A stretch of 64,000 nt of DNA from a bacterium A37T11 (GCA_900109895.1 FOBR01000017.1:62001-126000), one strand, 5' to 3'. Positions 54,276-63,369 are shown, numbered from the stretch's first letter. The notes: generated by a model not told the origin, from the sequence alone. Made by a program: numbers and translations.

Positions 54276-55699
54276 TAGCCTTCCCGTTTTAAGCCATATT
54301 TCTCAATTTTGCTGTAAAGATGACTTCGCTGTATGTCAATCTCGTCGGCAGTTTTTGAAACATTCCAGCCATTTTTCTCTAGTTTATACTTAATGTAATC
54401 CCGTTCAGCATGGTCTTTAAAATCCTGAAAAGAAACAAAATTATCATAATTAGCGGCAAAAAGCGATGTCGTGGCTTGTATCGACTGTTCTTCATGAATT
54501 ACATGGGCCGCACTTCCGCTGCTGCTCCAGGTAACTGGGCCACCCGGATTTGCAAAGGCCACCACATCCTTATCGGTGATTGACTTTTCACTCAAAATAA
54601 TCAAACGTTCAACCATATTGCGAAGCTCTCTAATATTACCAGTCCAAGGTAATCCTTTCATCGCATACATCGCACTATCGGTAAATTTTTTCAAGGGTAT
54701 GCCATATTCCGTGCAAATTTCCTCACAAAAATAATTAGCAATGATGGGTATATCATCCTTACGTTCATTTAGCGTAGGCACATGAATCAGTATCACACTT
54801 AATCTATGAAACAAATCCATCCTGAAATTGCCATTATCAATTTCTTTCAGCAAATCTTTATTCGTAGCGGCAACCACCCTGACATTAACCTCAATTTCCT
54901 TTTCACCGCCTACCCGGGTAATCTTATTTTCCTGCAAAGCCCTTAACACCTTGGCCTGGGCAGACAAACTCATATCCCCAATTTCATCCAGGAAAAGCGT
55001 ACCATTATGGGCTTGTTCAAATTTTCCGATGCGTTGCTTCACTGCCGAGGTAAATGATCCTTTTTCGTGGCCAAAAAGCTCACTTTCTATCAATTCAGAA
55101 GGTATAGCAGCGCAATTAACTTCAATAAGCTGCGCATTGGCTCTCGATGATTTTTCGTGCAGCCAGCGCGCTACAAGTTCCTTTCCACTTCCATTCGCTC
55201 CGGTGATCAAAACACGAGCATCCGTAGGAGCCACGCGTTCAATCGTTTCCTTAATACGTTTTATCCCTTCAGATTCGCCCAGTATTTCGCGGGTCCTGCT
55301 AACCCGGCGTTTCAAAACCTTGGTTTCAGTTACCAAATTTCCACGTTCTAACGCGTTGCGAACGGTGATCAATAATCTATTTAAGTCAGGAGGTTTAGAT
55401 ATAAAGTCGTAGGCACCTTTTTTACTGGCCTCCACAGCAGTTTCAATCGTGCCGTGGCCTGAAATCATTATGAATGGCAAATCCGGTTTAATGATCAGGC
55501 CTTCGGTTAATACCTCCATGCCATCCATTTTGCTCATCTTAATATCACAAAGTACTAAGTCTACATCTTCCTTTTTAATAATGCCAAGCCCATCCATACC
55601 ATTATCCACATCCAGCACCTTGTAATCCTCATATTCCAAAATTTCCCTTAAAGTATTTCGGATAGCCCTCTCATCATCAATAATTAATATTTTTGCCAT
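54275..55699 (-). CDS. NtrC-type sigma-54-dependent response regulator
   Basis: A 474-residue regulator from the ATG at 55699 (MAKILIIDDERAIRNT). It has a receiver domain with phosphoacceptor Asp52, an AAA+ domain with Walker A GANGSGKE and Walker B LFLDEIGDMS, and a C-terminal Fis-type helix-turn-helix (NVSKTADEIDIQRSHLYSKIEKYGL). The loop that contacts sigma-54 reads KGSFTSA in place of the usual KGAFTGA. No partner kinase is adjacent; the nearest in the window is the partial one at the left edge, which is far away. Confidence 0.92.
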   Translation of the reverse strand: MAKILIIDDERAIRNTLREILEYEDYKVLDVDNGMDGLGIIKKEDVDLVLCDIKMSKMDGMEVLTEGLIIKPDLPFIMISGHGTIETAVEASKKGAYDFISKPPDLNRLLITVRNALERGNLVTETKVLKRRVSRTREILGESEGIKRIKETIERVAPTDARVLITGANGSGKELVARWLHEKSSRANAQLIEVNCAAIPSELIESELFGHEKGSFTSAVKQRIGKFEQAHNGTLFLDEIGDMSLSAQAKVLRALQENKITRVGGEKEIEVNVRVVAATNKDLLKEIDNGNFRMDLFHRLSVILIHVPTLNERKDDIPIIANYFCEEICTEYGIPLKKFTDSAMYAMKGLPWTGNIRELRNMVERLIILSEKSITDKDVVAFANPGGPVTWSSSGSAAHVIHEEQSIQATTSLFAANYDNFVSFQDFKDHAERDYIKYKLEKNGWNVSKTADEIDIQRSHLYSKIEKYGLKREG

Positions 55700-55720
55700 A
55701 TATTGCATGTTCTAAAAAAA

Positions 55721-56106
55721 AGCAAACCTGTAAGCCGGGTTCTGTCATCTTCCTATTCTATAAGTTAAGATGTTCTATCATTTATCTAGCCCTGTCATCA
55801 CTAACAGGATCAAACGGTCTACCCATTCCGAAACCTGGTTATAAAACCAGGAAAGAGCGAGCAACTCCATTCGGAACCTATTTGACCTTTCAACTTCCGG
55901 GGTTTACCGCCAAATATGTCACCATAAATAGCCGTGAGCTCTTACCTCGCGTTTTCACCCTTACCCCAAAAATAGGGGCGGTTTATTTTCTGTGGCACTT
56001 TCCGTATTACACCCCAAGGCGTAACCCTTCCCGTTAGGAAGCGAAATGCTCTTTGTTGCCCGGACTTTCCTTTCCGGCATAAGCCGGAACGATAGAACGG
56101 TTTGCT
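55721..56106 (-). ncRNA. rnpB: RNase P RNA
   Basis: On the minus strand this stretch gives a bacterial type A RNase P RNA. The conserved 5' element GGAAAGTCCGGGC, the ACAGAAAATA stretch, the AAGGGTGAAAACGCGAGGTAAGAGC-type core (GTGAAAACGCGAGGTAAGAG) and the 3' ACAGAACCCGGCTTACAGG are all there, and 5' AGCAAACC pairs with 3' GGTTTGCT to close P1. About 386 nt. A T run directly after the 3' end (55714-55720) serves as terminator. The RNA cleaves tRNA 5' leaders together with RnpA. Confidence 0.95.
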
Positions 56107-56112
56107 TTTTGG

Positions 56113-56120
56113 CAAAGATA
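56113..56120 (-). promoter_or_regulatory. -7 element of rnpB
   Basis: TATCTTTG on the minus strand, about 7 bp before the RNA 5' end, matches TAnnTTTG. Upstream sequence runs into the 3' end of the 82-residue gene; a TCG rather than TTG sits at the -33 position. Confidence 0.62.
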
Positions 56121-56126
56121 TGGAAT

Positions 56127-56375
56127 TTATAATTCATGACGATCGTAGACTTCTTTAAAAGAAGTACGCATCTGTTTAAAACGGTCAATGACCGTTTCTA
56201 CGAAAGAATTATCTATTAGTTGAAAAACCCCGTTTACGCCATCTGTGACATTCAATTCAGCTATTTTATACACCTGTTCAAGGGTTCCTTGTTCAAATTT
56301 TATAATAAATTTCTGATTCATTGAAAAAATACTGATTTTACATTCGGCATGTGGTAGTTCGGCGATAATTCTCAT
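56127..56375 (-). CDS. Small conserved-looking protein of unknown function
   Basis: An 82-residue protein without membrane helix or cysteine-rich motif beyond one Cys. The sequence (MRIIAELPHAECKISIFSMNQ at the start) reads as a compact alpha/beta domain ending in a basic helix FKQMRTSFKEVYDRHEL. I do not recognise a named family. It lies directly upstream of rnpB on the same strand, so its 3' end probably contains the upstream part of the rnpB promoter. Well-formed start, balanced composition and lack of a competing frame support it as a real gene. Confidence 0.7.
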   Translation of the reverse strand: MRIIAELPHAECKISIFSMNQKFIIKFEQGTLEQVYKIAELNVTDGVNGVFQLIDNSFVETVIDRFKQMRTSFKEVYDRHEL

Positions 56376-56549
56376 AACTTGCGAAAGATACGGATGATTT
56401 TGAAAAATCAGAAATCTTCCTATAAAAATTCTAAAAATTTAATACTTGTGGCATGTTTTTGGTAGGGAATTGAAGTATGAATTTATCAGCGTGATTCGCT
56501 ATTTTAAAATACTTATAATTTTTATAGCAGTATTGTCAGGAAAATTGAC

Positions 56550-56951
56550 ATGAAACTTATTATTTTTTTATTATTAAGTACGCTCCCCCGAATAGCCATT
56601 TACGGAGATATTGTAGACGAAATTACGTTGTTAATTCGCGATGGAGATGCTAAAGAACTTTCCAAACATTTTTCAGGTACAGTCAGCCTAACGATCATTT
56701 CAAACGAAAATCTTTATTCAAAAGTCCAAGCAGAGATCGTCCTGCGCGATTTCTTTCATAAAAACAATCCCAGCGGAATTAAATTGATCCATCGATTGGA
56801 CGGAAACCCCAATTATCGGCATGTGGTACTTAATTTAACAACCGGAGAAGGCACCTTTCGTGTTTCGGTATCCTTAAAAAGTATTGCCGAGGTTTACCAG
56901 ATCACTGAAATCCGAATAGAACCAGCTTCGAGATTTGTTGCCAAAAATTGA
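56550..56951 (+). CDS. DUF4783 exported protein
   Basis: A 133-residue protein with a short signal peptide (residues 1-18) and a NTF2-like DUF4783 domain (DEITLLIRDGDAKELSKHFSGTVSLTI, AEIVLRDFFHKNNPS, YQITEIRIEPAS). The family is Bacteroidota-specific and commonly precedes nadC, as here. Function unknown; the fold suggests ligand binding in the periplasm. Confidence 0.85.
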   Translation: MKLIIFLLLSTLPRIAIYGDIVDEITLLIRDGDAKELSKHFSGTVSLTIISNENLYSKVQAEIVLRDFFHKNNPSGIKLIHRLDGNPNYRHVVLNLTTGEGTFRVSVSLKSIAEVYQITEIRIEPASRFVAKN

Positions 56952-57023
56952 CCTTAGGTCCCCTTCAATACTCCCTAAATAAAAAAATTGTGTTAAGTTT
57001 GACCCATTGTACTGAATAATATC

Positions 57024-57875
57024 ATGACAGAACACGATAGAGAACAGCATTTGGAGGAGTTTATTAAATCAAGCCTTGCAGAAGATATAGGAGAGGGGGA
57101 TCATACCACATTAGCCACTATACCCATTAACAAAAAAGGTAAAGCCACCCTAATCATGAAAGAGGCCGGTGTACTGGCAGGAGTAGACATTGCCTTGCGC
57201 GTTTTTCACACTGTTGATGAGCAATTGGAGGTCAAAACCTTCCGGAAGGATGGAGACATCGTGCAGGTTGGTGACCAGGTATTAGAAGTTAGCGGAAATA
57301 TCCATGGAATACTGAAAGCAGAGCGGTTAGTGCTAAATATTATGCAGCGAATGAGTGGCATTGCAACCGTCACCCACAGAATATCCAGTCAACTAAGTGA
57401 TACGGGCACTCAAGTGCTTGATACGCGCAAAACCACCCCAGGCATGCGGGTTTTAGAAAAACAAGCAGTAAAAATTGGGGGAGGGGAAAATCATCGTTTT
57501 GGATTATACGATATGATCCTTATCAAAGATAACCATATTGATTTTTGCGGAGGTATTAAACAGGCGTTGGATGCTGCCATAAATTATCGATCTAAGCTAG
57601 CAAATCCTATACAAATAGAAATAGAAGTCAGAAATCTGAAAGAATTGCAAGAGGTAATTGACCATGGTGGTCCCGACCGGATCTTATTGGATAATTTTGA
57701 TTCATTACTATTAAAAGATGCTGTAAAACTGGTGGATGGTCGTTTTATTACTGAAGCTTCTGGCGGGATTACCGAATCTAACGCACGCGAATATGCATTA
57801 ACTGGTGTCAACTTCATATCCATGGGCGCGCTTACGCATTCCGTCAAGAGTTTGGACATGAGTCTTAAGGCATGA
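57024..57875 (+). CDS. nadC: Nicotinate-nucleotide pyrophosphorylase (carboxylating)
   Basis: A 283-residue quinolinate phosphoribosyltransferase for NAD synthesis. EDIGEGDHTT, AERLVLNIMQRMSGIAT, LDTRKTTPGMRVLEKQAVKIGGGENHR and IEIEVRNLKEL are diagnostic. It overlaps plsY by four bases (ATGA). Confidence 0.96.
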   Translation: MTEHDREQHLEEFIKSSLAEDIGEGDHTTLATIPINKKGKATLIMKEAGVLAGVDIALRVFHTVDEQLEVKTFRKDGDIVQVGDQVLEVSGNIHGILKAERLVLNIMQRMSGIATVTHRISSQLSDTGTQVLDTRKTTPGMRVLEKQAVKIGGGENHRFGLYDMILIKDNHIDFCGGIKQALDAAINYRSKLANPIQIEIEVRNLKELQEVIDHGGPDRILLDNFDSLLLKDAVKLVDGRFITEASGGITESNAREYALTGVNFISMGALTHSVKSLDMSLKA

Positions 57876-58531
57876 TATCGGTATATTCCCTTACAGCACT
57901 TCTATTAGCCTATTTATTTGGATCTATTCCTACAGCAGTATGGTTAGGACAATCTTTTTATGGCGTTGATGTAAGGGAATATGGCAGCGGAAATGCCGGT
58001 GCTACCAATACGTACCGGGTACTTGGGCCAACGGCCGGTACCGCAGTCATGCTTATTGATATGTTTAAAGGGTGGACGGCAACTAATCTGGCCTATTTTA
58101 TTGGGCCTTCCGTAACAGGGCCGCACAGCTCAGTACTTTTTATCAATTACCAGCTAGCACTTGGTGTTATCGCTGTTATGGGCCATTTGTTTCCCATATT
58201 TGCTGGCTTTCGAGGGGGCAAGGGTGTGGCAACACTGTTTGGGATGATCCTGGCTGTCTATCCTCAGGCAGCACTGGTCTGTGTGCTTGTGTTTCTTATT
58301 GTCCTTATATTTACTCATTACGTATCGCTAAGTTCTATTTTGGCTGGATTTGCCTTTCCATTTAGCGCAGTATTCATTTTTCACACCTCGGTTAAATCCA
58401 TCTTATTATATGGCATGTGTATCTGCGTGCTTATACTCATTACGCATCAAAAAAACATAGAGCGACTGCTTAAAGGAAAAGAGACCAAAATATACCTTTT
58501 TGGAAGTCATAAAAAAAAGACCAGCTCTTAA
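57872..58531 (+). CDS. plsY: Acyl-phosphate glycerol-3-phosphate acyltransferase PlsY
   Basis: A 219-residue membrane acyltransferase with five helices. Conserved loops GSIPTAVWLG, YGSGNAGATNTYRVLG and GFRGGKGVATLFG bind acyl phosphate and glycerol-3-phosphate for the first step of phospholipid synthesis. It overlaps nadC by four bases. Confidence 0.95.
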   Translation: MISVYSLTALLLAYLFGSIPTAVWLGQSFYGVDVREYGSGNAGATNTYRVLGPTAGTAVMLIDMFKGWTATNLAYFIGPSVTGPHSSVLFINYQLALGVIAVMGHLFPIFAGFRGGKGVATLFGMILAVYPQAALVCVLVFLIVLIFTHYVSLSSILAGFAFPFSAVFIFHTSVKSILLYGMCICVLILITHQKNIERLLKGKETKIYLFGSHKKKTSS

Positions 58532-58594
58532 AATTTCCTCGGCATGTAGTTTGTTAGTGAATCCATGTAAAACATACAAATAAGTAAAAACACC

Positions 58595-59389
58595 ATGAAA
58601 ACGATCGCAGGAATTTTTCTATTAACATGTATGGCTTCTTGTGCTACCGTGCCCCTCACAGGGCGAAAGCAATTAAGTCTGGTAGATGATTCGCAAATGC
58701 AGCAGCAAGCCACATTGGCTTACAAAGACTTGTTATCAGACCCCAAAACTAAAGTAATTAAGGGGACGGCCGATGCCCAAATGTTACAACGCGTAGGCTC
58801 ACGCGTGGCCTCTGCCATTACCACCTATCTGAAAAATAGTGGTTATGGCAATCAGTATAACTATAATTGGGAATTTAATCTTATTCAATCGCCTGAGGTT
58901 AATGCTTGGTGCATGCCAGGTGGTAAAGTAGCTGTATATACCGGAATATTACCTGTCACTAAAACTGACGCCGGATTAGCGGCCGTATTAGGCCATGAAA
59001 TAGGTCATGCCATTGCAAAGCATTCATCAGAAAGAGCATCCCAAACAATGGCTGCACAAATTGGGGCTGTAGCAGTAGATGCTGCTACAGCCAAGCAAAC
59101 AGGTATTACCCGTAACCTTATCAATAACCTGTATGGGGTGGGTGGACAAGTAGGGCTATTAAAATTTTCAAGAGATCAAGAAAGCGAAGCTGACAAAATG
59201 GGGCTTATCTTTATGGCCATGGCGGGCTATGATCCAAACGAAGCATTGAAATTTTGGGAACGCATGGCTAACACCCAAAAAGGCGGACAGGCACCTCCTG
59301 AATTCCTAAGCACACACCCCAGTGATTCACGTCGTATTGCCGACATACAACGGCTACTGCCGCAAGCCATGAAATATTATAAAAAGTAG
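58595..59389 (+). CDS. M48-family metallopeptidase lipoprotein
   Basis: A 264-residue protein with a signal peptide and lipobox (LTCMASC, Cys16) and an M48 peptidase domain: the zinc motif LGHEIGHAIAKH, followed by the third ligand in SRDQESEADKMG. This is the BepA/LoiP-like periplasmic type with a conserved TGRKQLSLV start after the lipobox. It is likely to take part in outer-membrane protein quality control. Confidence 0.92.
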   Translation: MKTIAGIFLLTCMASCATVPLTGRKQLSLVDDSQMQQQATLAYKDLLSDPKTKVIKGTADAQMLQRVGSRVASAITTYLKNSGYGNQYNYNWEFNLIQSPEVNAWCMPGGKVAVYTGILPVTKTDAGLAAVLGHEIGHAIAKHSSERASQTMAAQIGAVAVDAATAKQTGITRNLINNLYGVGGQVGLLKFSRDQESEADKMGLIFMAMAGYDPNEALKFWERMANTQKGGQAPPEFLSTHPSDSRRIADIQRLLPQAMKYYKK

Positions 59390-59453
59390 TTTTTCGAATC
59401 CGATGCCGTAAGATGAATAGGTAAAGGATGAACAGGAAAAAAAAGATTGCAAA

Positions 59454-60080
59454 ATGAAGGTAGCTGTCATTGTGGCCCATCCGGATGATGAAACCCTCTG
59501 GGCAGGAGGTACCTTGCTAAGCCACCCACAATGGCAGGTTTTTGTTGCAAGCGTATGCCGTGGAGATGATGCAGACCGGGCACCCAAATTTACCAATGCC
59601 CTTCAAGTATTCCATGCTCAAGGCGCTATGGCTACCCTGGATGACGGAGTGGAGCAAACACCTTTAAACGAAGAAGCACTGAAACAAACCATCCTCCGAC
59701 TGTTACCACCCATAAAATACGACCTGGTCATCACCCACGATCCTTCGGGCGAGTATACTTATCATCTTAGGCACATCGAAGTCAGTAAGGCTGTGATCAA
59801 CCTGTGGAATGATCAACAAATTACTAGTAAGGAACTCTGGACATTTGCTTATCACGATGGGAATAAAAAATTTTATCCCAGAGCTATTCATGATGCTTCC
59901 ATCAAGTCACCCCTGAGTTTAGATATTTATGCCATAAAGCACCAGATCATGCATGAAGTATATGGCTACCCTTTGGATGGCTGGGAAGTTAAGACAACCC
60001 CAATGACCGAAGCATTTTGGTCATTTACCGACACAAATATGGCTAAGAAATGGCTGGAATCAGGGAGGGTTCTCTCATGA
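59454..60080 (+). CDS. PIG-L family deacetylase
   Basis: A 208-residue LmbE/PIG-L protein. The zinc motif AHPDDE is at residues 8-13 and a later histidine ligand lies in YTYHLRHIEVS. The family removes acetyl groups from N-acetylglucosamine-containing conjugates. Its stop codon overlaps the ATG of the glycosyltransferase fragment (ATGA), suggesting an operon for a sugar conjugate. Confidence 0.88.
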   Translation: MKVAVIVAHPDDETLWAGGTLLSHPQWQVFVASVCRGDDADRAPKFTNALQVFHAQGAMATLDDGVEQTPLNEEALKQTILRLLPPIKYDLVITHDPSGEYTYHLRHIEVSKAVINLWNDQQITSKELWTFAYHDGNKKFYPRAIHDASIKSPLSLDIYAIKHQIMHEVYGYPLDGWEVKTTPMTEAFWSFTDTNMAKKWLESGRVLS

Positions 60081-60193
60081 GAATACTTGTATTATACGAC
60101 TACCCTCCATCTCCAGGAGGACTTTCAACTCAAGGCGACCTGCTATATAAGGGCTTGTTAGAAATAGGCGTTGATGCCCATGCTGCCCATTAA
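60077..60193 (+). pseudogene. N-terminal fragment of a GT4-type glycosyltransferase
   Basis: Thirty-eight codons start with MRILVLYDYPPSPGGLSTQG, the typical N-terminus of a GT-B glycosyltransferase with its glycine-rich loop, then stop at a TAA at 60191-60193. A full enzyme needs about 350 residues or more. The same reading frame continues, without another stop, into the GH100-like gene. I read this as a deletion that removed most of the glycosyltransferase and fused its beginning to the next gene. Confidence 0.72.
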
Positions 60194-60208
60194 GCCGCAG
60201 AACAGGTA

Positions 60209-61288
60209 TTGCTGCATAATAGCATAGGGCCTGTAGATAGTCTTCCACGCACTGCGGGCTGGGGATATCCAGAGCCTTACACGCGAGATCTTTTGCTTGC
60301 GATACTGGGTATTGCTGTGACTCAAAATACACTTCTTCACAGCAGTATCAAGCAGGTGTTGGAAACCTTGGCTGCCAACCAAACTACACATGGACACATA
60401 CCATCCCTTGTTAACGATCCAAAAAATGTAGGGGCCAGTGATACAACACCTCTTTTTTTACTTGCCGTGGGCATTTACAGAACGCACATAGGCGAGGAGG
60501 ATTTTCTGGGTGAAGCTGTAGAAAAAGCCTTAAACTGGATGGCCTACCAGAGCCCTTCAGACCGTTATATGGTCGTCCAACAGCCTACCAGCGACTGGCG
60601 GGACGAACAATGGGTGCTTGGGTATGGATTATATGTCAATACCATCTATTACAGCGCTCTCCAACTATTGGGAAAACTGGATCGTGCACAACAACTTGCG
60701 GATGAGATCCATGAATACCTATTGTTGGATGGACCTTACTATGCAGTTTGGACCTATAAAATATATGCCGATAACCGCTTTGACCTATTGGGCAATAGCT
60801 TGGCCATCCTTTCCGGATTGGCCTCCCGTGAGCAAGCCGCAGCTATCATTGCCTGGATAGAGCAAGCCTGTCAAAAAATGAGGGATGATGGGCAACTCGC
60901 CCTCGGACTACCTCCCAATTATTTTCCGTATATTTATCCAGAAGACCAACAATGGCATGATCGGTATACGCTTTATAATCAACCCGGTGATTATCATAAC
61001 GGTGGCATTTGGCCGTTTATCTGTGGTTTATATATTGCTGCGCTGGTGGCTTCCGGCGCATTTGAACTGGCAGAAGAAAAGCTGCTTTTGCTTACCGATC
61101 TGGTAAAAAAAACTAACGGACATTCCGTTACCTTTGGATTTAACGAATGGATCAATGCCCAGAGTGGAGAACCTCGTGGACAGGACTGGCAAACCTGGAG
61201 CGCAGCCCTCTATTTATATGCCGCTAAATGTGTAGAGGATAGAATGGCCCTAATTTTTAACGACAACTCCGGTTTGCCTTATAAATAG
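60209..61288 (+). CDS. GH100-like glycoside hydrolase, 5' end altered
   Basis: A frame of 359 codons from TTG at 60209, with no good ATG or ribosome-binding site. It shows an (alpha/alpha)-barrel with GYPEPYTRDLL near residue 20, where the Asp is a probable catalytic acid, DTTPLFLLAVG, GGIWPFICGLYI and FGFNEWINAQSG with a candidate catalytic Glu, then RGQDWQTWSAA. This layout matches neutral/alkaline invertase-type GH100 enzymes. It is in frame with the upstream glycosyltransferase fragment, separated by one TAA. It may be translated from the TTG, or may be silent. Catalytic domain looks complete; start is uncertain. Confidence 0.68.
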   Translation: MLHNSIGPVDSLPRTAGWGYPEPYTRDLLLAILGIAVTQNTLLHSSIKQVLETLAANQTTHGHIPSLVNDPKNVGASDTTPLFLLAVGIYRTHIGEEDFLGEAVEKALNWMAYQSPSDRYMVVQQPTSDWRDEQWVLGYGLYVNTIYYSALQLLGKLDRAQQLADEIHEYLLLDGPYYAVWTYKIYADNRFDLLGNSLAILSGLASREQAAAIIAWIEQACQKMRDDGQLALGLPPNYFPYIYPEDQQWHDRYTLYNQPGDYHNGGIWPFICGLYIAALVASGAFELAEEKLLLLTDLVKKTNGHSVTFGFNEWINAQSGEPRGQDWQTWSAALYLYAAKCVEDRMALIFNDNSGLPYK

Positions 61289-61591
61289 CCTTTTCCAACA
61301 CATCTGGATGTTTCCGCCGTATCCACCATCTTCTATCAAAAATACAGCTCCGGGCTGGCAGGTCAAACCATCACCCAAAGTAGGGTTGTATTTCAGAATT
61401 TTTTTCGATAGTTGGTAGCTATGAGCACATTGGTTTCAATCATTCTGTTGTGCAGCAGAGTTACCCCCTACATCCTACTGTAGGTAGTTCTTGGGAAGGA
61501 TATATCTGCGCTGAATTAGTATTCATAAAACAATGATTATTGTGGTATCTGGTATTAAGCTATTTTTAGGAAGGTACAGGATATGCTTCCT
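61289..61591. other. Intergenic stretch without a supported gene
   Basis: About 300 bp between convergent genes. Short frames are open (for example a minus-strand stretch over about 61240-61440), but none resembles a known protein and no RNA structure stands out. It may hold decayed coding sequence. Confidence 0.4.
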
Positions 61592-62767
61592 TTAAATAGC
61601 ATCTTTCCATCCTAACACTTGGGTGTTGCTCCGAACTAGCTGCTGCTCTCCACCATACACCAGATGGGACATGACAACTGCAGGCTGCGCAAGGGTAGCA
61701 AAGTGTTGTAATCCCTTGAACAATTCGCTGCTGAGCGTTTGGGTGGCTTTTATCTCATATACTTCAAATGTTTTGGCGGTTTTGAGAAACAAGTCTACCT
61801 CAAGCCCATTATGGTCCTGCCAGAAATAGTAATGACGGTGCTGGTAGTGATGCTCATTCATTTTCTGGAAATTAGCAATGACCAGATTTTCAAAGATGTT
61901 GCCCTTAAGCCGGTTGAGCATGAGGTCGGCCGGCTGCCTGATCTCCAAAAGGTAGCTGAGTAACCCGGTGTCATAAAAATAAAGTTTGGGTGTTTTGACA
62001 AGCCTTTTGTTAAAATTTTCATGATAAGGATACAGCAGGAAGACAAGATAACTGCTTTCCAGAATGGATAACCACGCTTTTGCCGTGGGCTGTGAAATGT
62101 TGCAATCATTGGCGATGGCATTGAGGTTGAGCATCTGTCCTGCACGTGCAGCGCATAGTCCTAAGAATGTTCGGAAATTTTGAGCATTGTGTATATTAAT
62201 CAATTCGGTCACGTCTTTTTGAATATACGTTTGGACGTAATTTGCGTAAAAATCGGTGGGTTCTATATTCCGGTGGTAGATGGCCGGATAAAATCCACGA
62301 ATACACTGTTCGGCATAGGTTGCTGATAACAAGTCGGATTTCGCCAACTCATCATTATCAAATGGAAGTAAACGAAACAGGGCGACGCGGCCTGCCAGGC
62401 TTTGAGTAATGTTTTTCATTAAATGGAAGTTTTGAGATCCCGAAAGGATATATTGTCCCATTTCCCCCGATTCATCAACGGCCGTCTGCAAGTAGGAGAA
62501 CAACGTTGGTACCCGTTGCACTTCGTCGAAGATGACCTGCTTAGGATATTGTTTAAGAAAACCATTTGGATCGTCAGTAGCGAACGATCGGTTATCAGCA
62601 TTTTCAAGGGTTATATAGGTGTAATCCGGAAAAAGTGATTTCAGGAGGGTTGTCTTGCCGGATTGTCTAGGGCCCGTGACAGCCAAAATTGGAAATTTGT
62701 CTTTACGTTTATTTATTTCCGTTGTCAACGCACGGGGAATAAAATGACTCATATTGACTTTATTCAT
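61592..62767 (-). CDS. AAA ATPase with DUF4143 domain
   Basis: A 391-residue protein from the ATG at 62767 (MNKVNMSHFIPRAL). The N-terminal AAA_14 domain has Walker A VTGPRQSGKTTLLK and Walker B QVIFDEVQRVP, and LSGSQNFHLM follows as sensor 1. From about residue 190 comes the DUF4143 domain with the closing block DHNGLEVDLFLKTAKTFEVYEIK, a PD-(D/E)XK-like nuclease pattern. This family is widespread, often in mobile or accessory regions, and of unknown function. The next intact frames are broken genes, which fits an accessory zone. Confidence 0.88.
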   Translation of the reverse strand: MNKVNMSHFIPRALTTEINKRKDKFPILAVTGPRQSGKTTLLKSLFPDYTYITLENADNRSFATDDPNGFLKQYPKQVIFDEVQRVPTLFSYLQTAVDESGEMGQYILSGSQNFHLMKNITQSLAGRVALFRLLPFDNDELAKSDLLSATYAEQCIRGFYPAIYHRNIEPTDFYANYVQTYIQKDVTELINIHNAQNFRTFLGLCAARAGQMLNLNAIANDCNISQPTAKAWLSILESSYLVFLLYPYHENFNKRLVKTPKLYFYDTGLLSYLLEIRQPADLMLNRLKGNIFENLVIANFQKMNEHHYQHRHYYFWQDHNGLEVDLFLKTAKTFEVYEIKATQTLSSELFKGLQHFATLAQPAVVMSHLVYGGEQQLVRSNTQVLGWKDAI

Positions 62768-62893
62768 AGGGCAAATATAATTAAATTTTGAAATTTCCAA
62801 GCATTAATTTTGAAATTTCTTCACTTTAATTTTAAAATTACATAAATACCCTGCCCAGCTGGCAGGGTATTAGTTTCGTGAAACGGATAAGGT

Positions 62894-63369
62894 TTAGCGG
62901 CTACGGAACCAGCGATAAGCATACCACAAGATTGGTAATAGCAGTAGCCATACAAGCCAACCCCAACGAAAATCAGATTTTCGGGTAGCTCGGATTTCGG
63001 TGGTCTGGTTGGCTTGAACTTTTTGAGCTACCTGTTTGTGGCTGCTTTGGTTGAGGTTGCTTCCTTGGGTTCGTTTTAAGGTATCGACCTTGTGGGTCTT
63101 TTTCCGATATATACGGATGTGCGATGCCTCGCCTTTAAACCCTGAATCTGGCCGGTAGGTAACTGCCCCAGTGGAGTGATATCTAACACCTCATTTTCTT
63201 GATATAACTTACTTCCAAACAACTCCGTTAGTATATCCTGCTTGATTAAGCTATCAGATTGCTAATTGGTAACGTACTGCTGATATCTTTTGGCTGCTTT
63301 CACTTTGATGCTGCTGTTAGAACAGGCCTGCAATAGCAAGCCTGTCCAAAGACTGATCCGGAGGTTCAT
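62894..63369 (-). pseudogene. Broken lipoprotein with C-terminal membrane anchor
   Basis: The minus strand from an ATG at 63369 gives a lipoprotein-like start (lipobox LLLQAC, Cys16), then KAAKRYQQYVTN and a premature TAG at 63264-63262. Reading through, QSDSLIKQDILTELFG and ENEVLDITPLG follow, then a frame change after about 63140 leads to GEASHIRIYRKK, and finally a membrane helix and basic tail (WLVWLLLLPILWYAYRWF) ending at a TAA at 62894. Two lesions show a pseudogene. The plan, lipid anchor plus C-terminal helix, would span from the membrane surface. I recognise no named family. Confidence 0.7.

Noticed and set aside
55693-56188. Open frames on both strands over the RNase P RNA (a 114-codon plus frame and a 75-codon minus frame)
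   Set aside because: The whole stretch shows the conserved RNase P RNA core and pairing ends; the frames have no protein similarity and are chance openings.
61240-61440. Minus-strand open stretch overlapping the end of the GH100-like gene
   Set aside because: No start signal and no resemblance to a family that I recognise; partly antisense to a supported gene.
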